This document shows positions 34,101 through 45,759 of a stretch of 64,000 bases of DNA, one piece after another; positions within the stretch are counted from its first letter, which is position 1, and each line of letters starts with the position of its first letter. A program made the translations under genes and the position numbers. The DNA is from Flaveria trinervia. Taxonomy: Eukaryota; Streptophyta; Magnoliopsida; Asterales; Asteraceae. Location: NCBI GenBank assembly GCA_025506515.1, contig CM046447.1, positions 89,521,498 to 89,585,497 of the forward strand. The letters run 5' to 3'. Under the pieces are notes generated by a model. That model saw nothing but the letters and a program-made list of their open reading frames with translations. It was not told where the DNA came from and made no database searches.

Positions 34101-36174
34101 GTTAGGTAATAACAATCAATTATATATAACACTTATCCAATTCACTGCCTAACAAAAAATTACCTAACTTGCCTGTTTAGCCACCTCTACACAAATGGAA
34201 AATAACCAGGTGAAAATCGTCATAGCACCAGCTGAAACAGACCTGAAATCATTTGTTCAGTGTGAACGTCCGACTTTAAAAGGCTAAGAGCACCAGCTAC
34301 CTCGTTCAGATCATTTGCCCTAATTATATAAACCTACAAATCAGAAATTAAAATTACAAATAAATACCAATTATAATATAACAGAAAGAATTCAGCTTGC
34401 TAGGCTATCTAAATAACTTGAGTTTCAATTTTAAAATAGAGAATCAAAGGCATAATAATCCCTATAAATATGAAGAAAAAAACACACATGCTACTAACAA
34501 GAGCTGGTGTTTATTACGTTCAACATGTGAACAAAACCATATACAAAAGAGTGTACCTTAAACTTTTGGGGTTCGACTAAATGGAAGACCAAAGCATCTC
34601 CTTCAACTAAGTTTTGCCCAGCAGCAAACTTTTTCCATCCTGCGCTGAGCCCACTCTTGTCAGCAATGTATTTGAGATGATAAATCTCCCCGTTTTCATC
34701 TTCAATCACCATTTCACAGTCGCTTTTCGGTAAAAACAACTTCCCAAACCACAGCGGGAAACCCTGTATCCAAAAGACATCAATAGTTTATACAAAACTT
34801 TTAACCCAAAAACTTATTGCAATCGTTGACAACATATTAACATTACCATCCAATATCCATTGTCAACAGGTGCTTTTACCATCTTTATACAGCTAGGATG
34901 CTCGGTTCCCAGACTTGACTGTATCTCCTCCGCTTTAATCATCGTAGGCGGGTTTTTAATAATTGATTTCACATGTTTGATTGCAGTTTTTCCTCTTCCC
35001 GAGCTGTATATTAACTAAAGGTCATCACTTTCAAGACTCTTTTTAACATAAATGATATGAGCAACTATAAAAGCAAGCAAAACTGACCTTAAAGACTTGC
35101 TTGAAGAATCTTGAACAACCTGTTAATGAATCAGCTATATGTAAAGTTCATATTATAGTTGCAACAGACAATATAGTTAACAAAATGAAAAAACGAATAA
35201 CCTTTCAAAGTGAAATACACTCCCAAAACCAAAAATTTGCAAACACCATGATAACACTAAACACTAAACCCTAAACCCTAAAACATTGATATCAACTACA
35301 AAAGCTTCAAGCTCTAACGACAATTCCATAACTAGATCGAATTGCGCAATAACTACTACAAGTTGAAGAACATTAAGATATTAATTGGTAAATTCCACGC
35401 AACACTAAAAAACACAATTTTGACATCCAGAAGAATCTTGAATAACCTGTTAATGCAATCAGCGATATGTAAGCTCCATATTATGGTTGGAACTTGGAAC
35501 AGACAATATAGTCAAGAACACTGTAAGAGGTATAAATTTTCCTAAGTGGCATACACCCCAAAAAGAAATTAACAAACACCATGATAACACTAAACCCTAT
35601 CAAAGTTTAACAACATTGATACAGACTCCAAATTCCAAAAGCTTCAAGCTTTACAGACAGTTCGATAACTAGATCAAATTGTAGAATAACTACTACAAGT
35701 TGAAGAACATTAACAAATAAATTGATAAAATCCACATCAATAGCATCACCGAAAAACAAGATTCTGTCATTAAAAGCAGCAATTTCTCAGCAATAGAATA
35801 ATTACAGTATCATGTCGCGACGGCGGATGTGTCTTCTCAGCTACAAAAACGCCATATCTCACCGGCTTCGATTTTCTCCGTTTGCCCTAACAAACCCACA
35901 AAACCCAGATACAAGAATAATTAAAAACATTCGTCTGCATATACCCACATAAAGTGGTAATCTTTAGATGGGAAAAAGAGAACAGAGATACCAATGAAGA
36001 AATTTGGGAACGAGGATGAGGGGGAGAAGGGGATTTAGGGTTGGAAATTCTGTGTCGAATCAATTGGGAAATGGTGAAATCGTCGTCTGCAAGATGGGGG
36101 TAGGTTACGTGTTGGAGGTGATGATCGGAATTTTGTTGGTGTAAAGTGGGTTCTCCGGCGACCGGAGCTGCCAT
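31118..36174 (-). CDS. B3 domain-containing protein, Os01g0234100-like, six exons
   Basis: Putative plant-specific B3 transcription factor, nuclear. Exons on the minus strand: 36174-35992, 35119-35088, 35003-34847, 34763-34557, 34333-34243, 31863-31118. All have GT-AG borders and phases that fit, giving 471 residues. The B3 fold spans about 106-198 (HPSCIKMV, NGYWMGFPLWFGKLFLPKSD, GLSAGWKKFA, EGDALVFHLVEP, FKVYIIRA). The last exon adds a basic, NLS-like IKRKTRRAK, then the C-terminal region typical of the Os01g0234100 group (CIDAELPDDVRMSYFKLC, CKLTTTKEEFDAWDNSLKSF) and an end predicted to be coiled coil. The N-terminus is MAAPVAGEP. Only one ATG is sensible, at 36174. Exon 2 is just 32 bases, so this step is the least certain, but it is needed for phase and gives a Ser-rich linker. 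Introns carry transposons and duplications. DNA target unknown. Confidence 0.87.
31975..32053. repeat. Two tandem ~39-bp repeats in the last B3 intron
   Basis: CCTTCAGATCATCTTAATTA plus an A-run and GATGTTTACTG, repeated twice with one extra A. Confidence 0.85.
32927..33293. mobile_element. Degenerate foldback element in the last B3 intron
   Basis: The left end TTGGTTCTAGAATAGCGTCT, followed by AAGGCGCAAGGCAC, pairs imperfectly with the inverse of the right end (GTGCCTTGATGTGCCTC...TTTTAAAACCAA). Such AGGCGCAAGGC foldbacks are common in plant introns. The superfamily and TSD were not resolved. Confidence 0.45.
33361..33987. mobile_element. hAT-like MITE in the last B3 intron
   Basis: The left end TAGGGCTATAAACGAAC pairs with the complement of the right end, TAAGGCTGTAAACGAAC. 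The interior is full of GTTCGTTC, TGTTCATG and AACAAAC words. Flanks CTTAATCA and CTTAATCC suggest a TSD, but the right one overlaps the TIR, so the exact border is unsure. No ORF. Confidence 0.6.
35090..35740. repeat. ~325-bp tandem duplication in B3 intron 1 that copied exon 2
   Basis: The stretch from about 35095 to 35400 recurs from about 35420 to 35740. Shared blocks include AAGAATCTTGAA(C/T)AACCTGTTAATG, CAACACCATGATAACACTAAA-like words, CAAAAGCTTCAAGCTCT, and AATAACTACTACAAGTTGAA. The left copy contains the 32-base exon 2 and its acceptor; the right copy keeps the acceptor and the first ~16 exon bases, then diverges. The left copy also has two tandem ACCCTAA telomere-like units (35266-35280). 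Confidence 0.75.
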
Positions 36175-37552
36175 AGCGTACAAGGGTTTTGAGGAAGATG
36201 ACGAGAAACCGGCGGTAAATTGGGGAAGAGAGAAGAAGAAGGCGTGATTTTGAAAGTGTGCACGTGTGGTGTGGTCAGTGTGGTGTGCTGTGGGTCATTT
36301 GATTATAGATACAAACATTCGGGAAGTGAAAGGTTGGTGTGCTTAAGTACTTGTGATTTCTTTAAGACAACGTTTTTGTTTTTTGGGTGTACCCCCTCGT
36401 TTACTTGTCATGTCCCATCTTTTAAATATTAATTTTAAAATTTATCATATTTAACACCTATAAAGTTTTTATTTAATTTTAAATGGTTTTTGTCTGGTTA
36501 TAAAACAATATTATATGTAATAATTATATATTTGATTATACAATCTTCCGGTTATTATACTTAATCATGTTTGGTATTTAAATTTAAATAGATGTTCGTT
36601 TATAAAACAGAAAAATAGTTAGAAAAATAATACTGATCTAAATTAGTATATGACTCGACAAATAATACATATATAAATAATGAATTCAACTAGCATCAAG
36701 GTTTTGTTCGTTACGACATGCAACTAAAATCTTTACTTAAAACAAAGCTAAAGCAAATGCAATGACTATATTTAAAAGTTCATATAAAAAACTAATGTAT
36801 TAAAATTTTCACAATGAAACATTGATGAAAATAAGAATGTAAAAACATTTATGTAAATTCAAGTTTACAACAAGTGTAGTGATGATGGTATAAAGGTTGT
36901 ATAAAAAATAGCCGGTTAAAAAAGTTAATGTCTAAACTTTAAAAAAAAAATAAGCCTACAATAATAGTAGTGGCATGATAACATTCTATGTTTATATAAC
37001 AAAATAAAACCATATTAAAATCATAACAATAACATCTTAATTTTTTTAAAAGAAAAAAAAACCGTTAAAAAACATACATATTGTAAGTTATCTTAAAAGT
37101 TCAAATAAACTTAAAATTTTGGATTTTAAATAAATGAAAAATAATAATATTATTAAAAAATTCATAAAAAAGACATAAAAAAGACAAAAAAAATAAAAGA
37201 ATTAAATTATATTTATCTTAAAGTTTAAAGAGAGATATATAACAAGTAAAAATGTGTCAAATGAACGTATATGTAGCAACACCCTTGTTTTTTTGTTTTT
37301 CTTTTGCAAAAAATATTATCACCAAAAACTAACAAGGCGTTAGCATCCGATTACATAATATTTTGAAGATCAAAATTACCAATTATTTCAATCTAAAACC
37401 AACTTTATTTTATTTTTAATCCATAGATAGCTCATTATTTTTATCTTCAACCAATTTGTTGGATAAAATAACGTTGTTTATTGTGTTCCATATCACCCAA
37501 CAGTAACATCACTAAGTTAACAAATCTTCTTTTTGCGGCTGTGGTATTTAGG
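36175..37552. other. Promoter of the B3 gene and intergenic DNA
   Basis: The first ~200 bases on the minus strand should contain the B3 leader and promoter. The rest is AT-rich with no supported gene. Confidence 0.5.
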
Positions 37553-37740
37553 TGACGAAATGATGACGGAAGTCCAATATATCTCTGGTTGTGAATAGAA
37601 AATTTTGGGGGATTACACACATGTTACTAACTAGCTTCCAATTGGTAGCATCAATAATACAATTTGTTAGTACATGGTTCACCGTTTCTTGACCTTCCTC
37701 GCATAGCCAACATATGAGAGACGGAGTTTGAATGTCTTTT
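37553..37740 (-). pseudogene. LINE remnant: zinc-binding domain of a non-LTR reverse transcriptase
   Basis: On the minus strand a frame from about 37739 reads CWLCEEGQETVNHVLTNC, a C-x2-C-x9-H-x5-C pattern matching the zf-RVT domain that follows the RT of plant L1-type LINEs. After it come NWKLVSN and IPQNFLFTTRDILDF, which also fit that domain. Stops lie just upstream and downstream and no RT was found, so it is a dead fragment. Confidence 0.65.
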
Positions 37741-38375
37741 GTACAAACTCATTTAATTTTAAAAAGAGAGAATTGCATAGATAGTTCCCGTGGTTTGATC
37801 AAATTCTATTTTTGATCCCCAAGTTTGAAAATTACAAAGATAGTCCAAACATTTGTGTTAAGGTTTCGAGTTTGATCCCTACCATTAAATCCAGTTAGTT
37901 TTTAAACAATTTAAGTTTTTGAGATGGTATATTTTGATGGTCATGAAGTCCTTTATGGTTTTGATGGTTTAGTGAATCTTCTTTCTACCTTATGAGTCAA
38001 ATTGAATTAGTATGTTGAACTTACTGTTTTTCTTTTGCGGAATTTGATATGGGTCAAATGGGTCATCTAGTAACTTGATTGGTTGAAATTGTCAAGTGAG
38101 TATTATTTATGGGTTAAAATTATTTGTTATCTATGAGTCAATTGGGTTGAATTTACATATGGGTCATGTGAAAATTTGATATGGGTCAAGAATGGATCTG
38201 TTGTTAAGAAGCTGCATGTGGGTAATTTGATATGAGGTGTAGGCTGGTGTCAACGATTGCAATTGAGAGTAGGCTAGTGTCAACTAGCTTGCTGATACAT
38301 GTAGTAGTTAGATATTTGGTGTTGGAAAGCAATTATTGTTCTTCAAATTTGTATTAACTTCATAAGGAATGATTC

Positions 38376-38965
38376 TGTCAAGAAATGATAGATCTTAACT
38401 ATATACAATCCAAACCACAAAGATTATACCAAGAACATCATGATATGATGCAACAACTTAACTAAGAATCATAAAAGATAAGATGAAACCCTAACCGGAA
38501 CAACAATAAACAGACGACATATAGAAACGATCTAATAGAACGGTTTCATCAACATGAACATGAATATGTAACTCCAAGAGAGATGATGAACCATTGATGT
38601 ATTTGTTAACCCTAATCTCTTGCTCTGTTGTGAATACATCACCTTACAAGAAGATGATTGATAGCAAGAGATAAAAGGACATGAAGTAGTTCCAAAATAA
38701 GCACACCAAGCCCTCCAAGTTTCAACTTTGGTAGAACAGGTCCCTCAACTTTCCAAGACTTGTAATACCATCCAAAACCATCATATTATGTAAACCTTCA
38801 CTGCTTTCAACTTCAATTAGCTCCAAGCTCAGCATTATAACAATCTCATAAGCACAAGAGACCGTCATCCATCGTGTAAACCAAAAAAGGACAACCAAGA
38901 ATTAGAGAACAACTATATGAATAAAATGTTTGACATCGAATTGAAACTAGACATATATTTCAACA
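38376..38965 (-). repeat. 3' LTR of the nested retrotransposon
   Basis: 590 bp, starting TGTCAAGAAATG and ending TTTCAACA on the plus strand, which gives TG...CA ends on both strands. It pairs with 42781-43371. Confidence 0.9.
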
Positions 38966-41900
38966 CCCCCTCTCAATTCAATAGGCAAATATTTATCCAA
39001 GTTTAACCACACACAACATAATACTTATTTTCAGACAACCCTTTATTTAAAAAACACTAGTCCTTCATGTTTTTGTATTCTTTTTAGAAAAGCATTTATC
39101 AAAAAGAAAGAGGACCAATTAAAAACCCACTAAGTGCCTTGCAAAACTAATAAAATGGTTCTAAAGAAACCAAATATAATGATGTAAGCCAGTAGGATAG
39201 AGCTAGAAGCTGCAAATAAGCTATACAAATAGGGTAAAACAACTCCATAAAGAAAATATATCATATTTCTAAGAGAATATCAACACAGAAAACCAATTTT
39301 CCAAATCAAAAGTCATAATACAAGACAACTTGTAAGAATGAAACCTTAACGAACATTTCTACAAGATTTTCAAATGCATCCGAAATATGATACCAGACAC
39401 GCTAAACAAGATTGCAAACATTTAATAAGTATGACATCAAGTTGTAAATCTTGAACAGAAACCATTTGTATATATGTATTAAGAAATTATATGACATTGT
39501 AAAACAACATACTTCAGATTGAATAGTAGACTGAATCTACATCCAAAAATGAACCAGATCATATACCACAGGGCATAACACATCAAAAAATAACATTCAG
39601 ATTAAACATTTAATCACCACAAATAAAAACAATCATACACACTTCAAATTATCATAGAAGAAATACGATTGCATAAGAGATATCAGATATAAATCTGACC
39701 AGACATAAAGTCACAAGACTTTAAGACAAAGACATGTACCAAATTTTGGTAACACCATAGAAGGAAAAACCAATCAGAATAATTGATTAAGACAGAAGGA
39801 ATCATATTATTCACTAAGACTATCAGAAACACATTTGATAAGAAAGATTAAAAACCACACGGCTTTTAAGAACTCAGAATCACATCTGAAAATAAGACTT
39901 GTGAAGAACATAAAGACTAATTTTGACTTTAGTCAAAAAAATTTACAACTTCACATATAAGACCGAATCATAAGATTCAAGAAACATGTCTGATAACAAT
40001 AAGAATAGCATAAGCTATATCAGACAAGAAATTACAGCCAAACAAGATCTGATCGGACACAAAATCACATGATTTGCAACCAGAAAATAACATATCTCAC
40101 ACAAGAGAAAACCTACAAGGCTGTTAGAAATTTTCAAGAATAATCTTGACAATACAATTGGTTAAAAATAAGTGAACCACACAGTTCGACTAACGAGATA
40201 CATGATTATAGACATTAAGACATACGGGTCAAGCAAACCATCATGAAAAACAAGACATACGAATAAGGTTTTCATGATACAAAATAAAACCTGTCAAGAC
40301 AGTCATATTCGTAAGACATTTGTTTGTGTTCAAGATAAAATTAAACATATGATTCAAGACAAAGCTTGTAGAACAGTTATAAACTTGAGACCATTATTAC
40401 TAGCATCTTTATCGAAGACAAAGTCTTAACACACAAAGCACGTAGCAATAAATGAACTGATAATACCAGACAACACATAATTCGACTCATAAAAACTGTA
40501 AGCAAAACTTAACCACAACCACAATTATAACTATCATACTGTTTAAAAACCTTATAAGTCACACGTTTCAACAAGCATCAGAGGAAAAGTATACTCAAGC
40601 TAGATCAGAACATAAACATCGTATCACTAAGACATCTTAGACAAGAAAAAAACATTTTAATTTGATAAAACTTTTGTGTTAGAAGGTTAAACGTGAACCT
40701 TTTAACCATTCTCAATTTCATCATGAAAAAAAAGAAACCAAAAAACATATTTGTAATTTTTGAGTTCAAGCCGGTTCCTAGTAATATTTTCCTAAATCCA
40801 AACATAACAGATATATGTATAAAGAACAAGAGCCAACAAAAGTGTAAGATTACAAAATTCATTTTCAGATTTTATGATCAGAATATATGAGCCCAAGATT
40901 ATACAAATAAGAGAGAAATATATACTGTCTTTTCAATCTCATACTAACAAAGTAACAAACCTCTCACCATAATAACCATATGAAATATCAAATTGATTAT
41001 AAGACATTTTAATATCGTTTTGAAGTAAAATATTACTTATGTGAATGTAAAGACATAATTACGAATTCCTCACGTAAGAATTTTTAAGAAACAAGCAAAA
41101 AAACAAAACGGAAATGGCATGGATTAGAGCACATGTTTTGAAGAATCACTTAAAACATATAATAAGGGACAAGATAATTATTGAAAACTTAATATATCAT
41201 TATGACGAGAGAAAATACTTGATATACTTCTTTTCTTCATTTGAAATAACCACAATAGTTTCTTGAAACAGTCTTAAGATCATCGTAGTAAACAAACATA
41301 AGAAAGAAAGGAAAAAACGTTTGAAGAGAGAAAAGTCTAAATATAACTTAGTGTGCGTATGACATCATTTTACCCTTTTTAGAACCTTTACATGATTCTC
41401 ACTTTATAATGACCAATACAACACACTAAAAAGTTATAACCATAATCCCTAATCATGCAACAATGAGTGATAGACCTATCAGGACCACAAAACAGGACAT
41501 AGTAGCAAAAAATAGGATTTAAGATTTCTAGCTACTATACTTGACTATGAATAGCATACAAACTGGCTTATGTATCGATAACCATAATAACAATTAAACA
41601 ATAACAAAATCAATTTTCAATGTAAAATACAATTTAGAGATCATCATTTTAAAAGACAAAACCAAACCAAATATAATAAGCTGAGATTCACTTCCTATAC
41701 CATAAAATTCCAATTTCACATAAACCCAGTTTGATGTTAGAACAATGTAGCCATGCCCAAGATGTAATTAGAGCTTATTTCATACTAGCATCATTAGGAT
41801 CAAAAGAAGCAATATGAAACACACAAGAATATGCAACACGTTTAATGCAAGAACAACTAGTGGTCGGTCGCTGGTGAACAATATTTCCAACACACAAGAC

Positions 41901-42780
41901 AAGATATACTATGTCATCAACAGAACTTTAAGAAACTGAGACAAGATAGCTTACATGGGTATATGACGAGAATAGTGAATAAACTGAATTTTTCACTGAT
42001 AGTTTGTGCCCTTCAATTCAACCAAACAGTGAAATCAAAAGGATGGAAGAAGGCTTGTAATTCTTCTTTTTTTATTTTGATTGAATATTTTCAATGATAA
42101 ACGCATAACCATCACCATTAAAACCGGTTTTGTTCTCCGTTAAGTTGGCCAAAGACACAGACAAGCATGGTCAAGCTACACAAGTATCTTTCACCGCCTA
42201 CTTTTATGCTTTAAGGTTCAAATATTCTTCGTATCTTGTATTCTTTGATTGAGGATACAAGGAATATAATTAAGAGAAGTGATTTTCAATGAACAGCTCT
42301 AATAAGATGACCATATGCATCAGCAAGGAAGAAACACTTCAGGTCCACCAACTACAACTATATGAAAACTTGAACCATAAAATTTTACTCTGGTAAGACT
42401 TGGATTTTCAATTGAGAACACAGTATGTAAAAGCTTGACCAGCAGGTTGTGGACCGCGAGCTTCAAACGACAACCGTCAATCAGCAAACATCTTCGTAAC
42501 TCCTTGATCAATTAGGGAACAACTCCATATACGGAAACCTTAAACAGACCAGTGCGCCACCGAGACCCAAAATTGATTGATCACAATCGCTCATATAACA
42601 AGAACCTAGGGTTTAGACCCTTATCGACTACTAGTGCAGTGGAAAACCCCAAGGATAATCTTTCTAAGAACAATCTTAGCAGCCGACATGGAATCTAAAC
42701 GAACTCTAGTAAAATTACAGACTAGAAATCAACCCACAGACTGATTTGAGAGGAATCAAGAGCCTAAAGCTCTGATACCA

Positions 42781-43371
42781 TATCAAAAAATGGTAGATCT
42801 TAACTATATACAATCCAAACCACAAAGATTATACCAAGAACATCATGATATAATGCAACAACTTAACTAAGAATCACAAAAGATAAGATGAAACCCTAAC
42901 CGGAACAACGACAAACAGACGACATATAGAAACGATCTAATAGAACGATTTCATCAACATGAACATGAATATGTAACTCCAAGAGAGATGATGAACCATT
43001 GATGTATTTGTTAACCCTAATCTCTTGCTCTGTTGTGAATACATCACCTTACAAGAAGATGATTGATAGCAAGAGATAAAAGGACATGAAGTAGTTCCAA
43101 AATAAGCACACCAAGCCCTCCAAGTTTCAACTTTGGTAGAACAGGTCCCTCAACTTTCCAAGACTTGTAATGCCATCCAAAACCATCAAATCCTGTAAAC
43201 CTTCACTGCTTTCAACTTCAATCAGCTCCAAGCTCAGCATTATAACAACCTCATAAGCACAAGAGACCGTCATCCCATCGTGTAAACCAAAAAAGGACAA
43301 CCAAGAATTAGAGAACAACTATATGAATAAAATATTTGACATTGAATTGAAACTAGAGATATATTTCAACA
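42781..43371 (-). repeat. 5' LTR of the nested retrotransposon
   Basis: 591 bp, the PBS side. The plus-strand start TATCAAAAAATGG has lost the canonical TGTCA, a single substitution. Confidence 0.9.
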
Positions 43372-44348
43372 AATTCTATATTTTAATTATGCATATGGAT
43401 GTGAGTAAGATGCATGTGTATTGAGCAGGCTGCAAATTCTAGGATGCATTTTTGTGATGAACCACATAAAAGAAAATATGGTTCTCCAAATATGGTTTTT
43501 CATGACTTTAAACATGGATGTGAGTAGGCTGCAAATGTATTGAGGATGATGCTATATTTTAATTATGTAGCTTAGGAAGATAGGAGTATAATGCATGGGT
43601 CAAAATGCACAAAGTTGCCTTGAATTACTTTATCAGTTATGCAGACGTCCAACATCCATCATTTTAATGCACATGGATGTGACTGGTTTGTGAAACCCAA
43701 CAACAATGGCGACTTGAGCTAATGTACAAAGGTGAGAATGAATTTGCGAAATTGAACCTTCAAACGCAACCATTAACGCAAGCACTAGATATATATTACT
43801 TTAAAAATAATTAAATAAATAAGAAAATGTAAAAGGACAATAATGCCCTCACTTCTGTTAAATAAAAACTAGCTGAATTTAATGATAGGGAGCAAACTCA
43901 CAACCCTAAACCAAATGTTTGGACCATCCTTGTAATTTTGAAAGTTTGAGGACTAAACATGTACTTTCATTAAACCATAGGGACTATATATGTAATTTTC
44001 TCTTTTAAAAATCATTTCTCTCTACACGCCAACAAAATATGTTTATGTATAACAACATTTGTATTTTATTTTTATCACAATTTTTATAATTATATTAATA
44101 ATATTAATTTTAATAAATAATATATTTTTATATTTTATTATTGTAATTTTGTCTCATCCATTCATAACCACTTTTAAAAATATAAAAAAAGTTTTGTAAG
44201 AACTAACAATGTATTAGCAAATATACATATGAATAGTAAGATTTTTTTACTTTTTCACTTACAACCATTCCATATAATATAAAGAATTCTTAAAAAAAAT
44301 ATAAATAATTTTACTTGATTTTTTTTGTTTTTTATTCTTGCAACAAAA

Positions 44349-44839
44349 TCTTATCTTATCTTACTACTTTAATAAAAAGATAAATGTGGGTGACACGTGT
44401 CAGCACCACAATCATTCTCAGCAAAAGTTTCCCGCATCTCTCTCCTATTAAATAATTACCTTAATTACTAATAATATTATTTTAATATTTTATAATATCT
44501 AATAAATTAAGAAAAAAATATATTTATTAAGGTTATTTCTAAATAAATTGATACTTTTAAAAAGTTAATTTTTTAAAACAAAAATAATCAAATTTGATAA
44601 GAACATTTTTGAAAATAACATTTTTATACGATTGGTTTTGGAACAAAATGTTTATTTTTTCAACAAAAGATTTAAAACAATTTTTAAAAGTTGATATCAT
44701 TGTTTTATCATTTATATTCATTTCTCATACGTAATTTCAGTCATATCATATTTTAAAATATCATTTTATAATTAATAAATTGATTATAGTAATATTTTAT
44801 GTATTCAACCTGTGTAATACACGGGTTTACTAAAGCTAG
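44349..44839 (+). mobile_element. Non-autonomous Helitron, related to 18217-18662
   Basis: Starts TCTTATCTTATCTTACTACT after an A and ends CTAG (44836-44839) before T. Twelve bases before CTAG is a near-perfect hairpin, CCTGTGTAATACACGGG, with one wobble pair. It shares internal blocks with the minus-strand copy, for example AAATATCATTTTATAATTAATAA-type stretches and CATACGTAATTTCAGTCATA. No ORF. Confidence 0.75.
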
Positions 44840-45390
44840 TATCAGATATACTATTTATTTCTCGACTATTATTGGTTTGCATTTTGTTTGAATACAAGCA
44901 CTTATTTTTAGAACTATCGTTCTTTAAAGCAAATGAGTGGTTGGAAGAGGGGAAAATTTTCGGCTTGTTTTTGTATCATGGTTGTTCATGAACTATTAAA
45001 ACTAATATAATTGTTCGAATTGAAACAAGTTGGTCGGTGTAAGAACTGAATGGTACGGTTTCTACGATTTTGTCAAGCTTAAGGGCGTGTACATGCTTGA
45101 AAATGGAACCACACACTTAAAATGGTTGTTTAACGTTTATTATTTATATCTTTTTTTTGTTTTCAGAATATTTTATGGCAAGATATATCATTAGAGTTTG
45201 AGTATTGATCAATGCACATCTGATATACATTCACAAGCTGCACCATGATAATTCTTTTATTGTTGTCTGAATCACTTGTGCTGAATTACATAATATAAAT
45301 CATCAATTAATAAAAACTAGTTCAGGGTTTTTTTTTAACAAAATAGACATAGAAAGATAAGTGACTAATAATAAAATATTAGGGTTAGAC
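44840..45390. other. Spacer between Helitron and LTR stack
   Basis: AT-rich, nothing recognised. Confidence 0.5.
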
Positions 45391-45759
45391 TATCACATCC
45401 CGCAATGCTGCAGAAAAAGAAGATTTGTTGCAATGTAGCTTCATAAGAACCATAAATAGAAAGACGTGAAATATTAGCAGAAATAGAGATTTTAGGCGCA
45501 ATAGAAAGGAATGTTGTAACTGAGGCGGACGAATGTGAAACAAATATTTATAGCTCATGAAATTAAATAAGTTGAAATAATATTAAATGTTATTTTCATT
45601 AGATGATACTAATCAAATGGTACATTATAATGCAATAAAGAATTCAAACAACATAATAAAGTCTTTTATTAATCTAGTTTCAAGTCCTATATAAGCATGA
45701 AAAATTCCTCTAAACAGCATCCTGAAATATTTAAAAATACGGTCAACATATGATGTTGG

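Larger units (their letters stand above)
38376..43371 (-). mobile_element. Non-autonomous LTR retrotransposon inside the MULE
   Basis: Two LTRs, 38376-38965 and 42781-43371, differ at only about 18 positions by eye (~97% identical). Read on the minus strand, the 5' LTR (43371-42781) starts TGTTGAAATATA and ends TTTTTTGATA. It is followed directly by TGGTATCAGAGC (42780-42769), the initiator-tRNA-Met PBS, and the 3' LTR is preceded by GAATTGAGAGGGGG (38979-38966), the polypurine tract. The flanks are GATTC and AATTC (4 of 5). The 3.8-kb interior has no frame above about 85 codons and no gag, protease, integrase or RT motif, so it depends on a partner. Ty1/copia affinity is likely from PBS and LTR style but unproven. 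Confidence 0.88.
37766..44002. mobile_element. Mutator-like element (about 1.24 kb) split by an LTR retrotransposon
   Basis: The TIRs are about 95 bases: GAGAGAATTGCATAGATAGT on the left and the complement of GAGAAAATTACATATATAGT on the right, both continuing through a TTTGATCCC/TTTAGTCCT block to GGTCCAAACATTTG or GTCCAAACATTTG. Both sides show TTTTAAAAA (37757-37765, 44003-44011), a perfect 9-bp TSD. Without the retrotransposon inside (38376-43371 plus one TSD copy) the element is about 1.24 kb. Its own sequence (37865-38375, 43377-43900) is non-coding but rich in repeated TATGGGTCAA words. No transposase. Confidence 0.85.

Noticed and set aside
35260..35285. Telomere-like ACCCTAA units
   Set aside because: Only two complete units in an intron; more likely a telo-box-like motif or chance than a former chromosome end.
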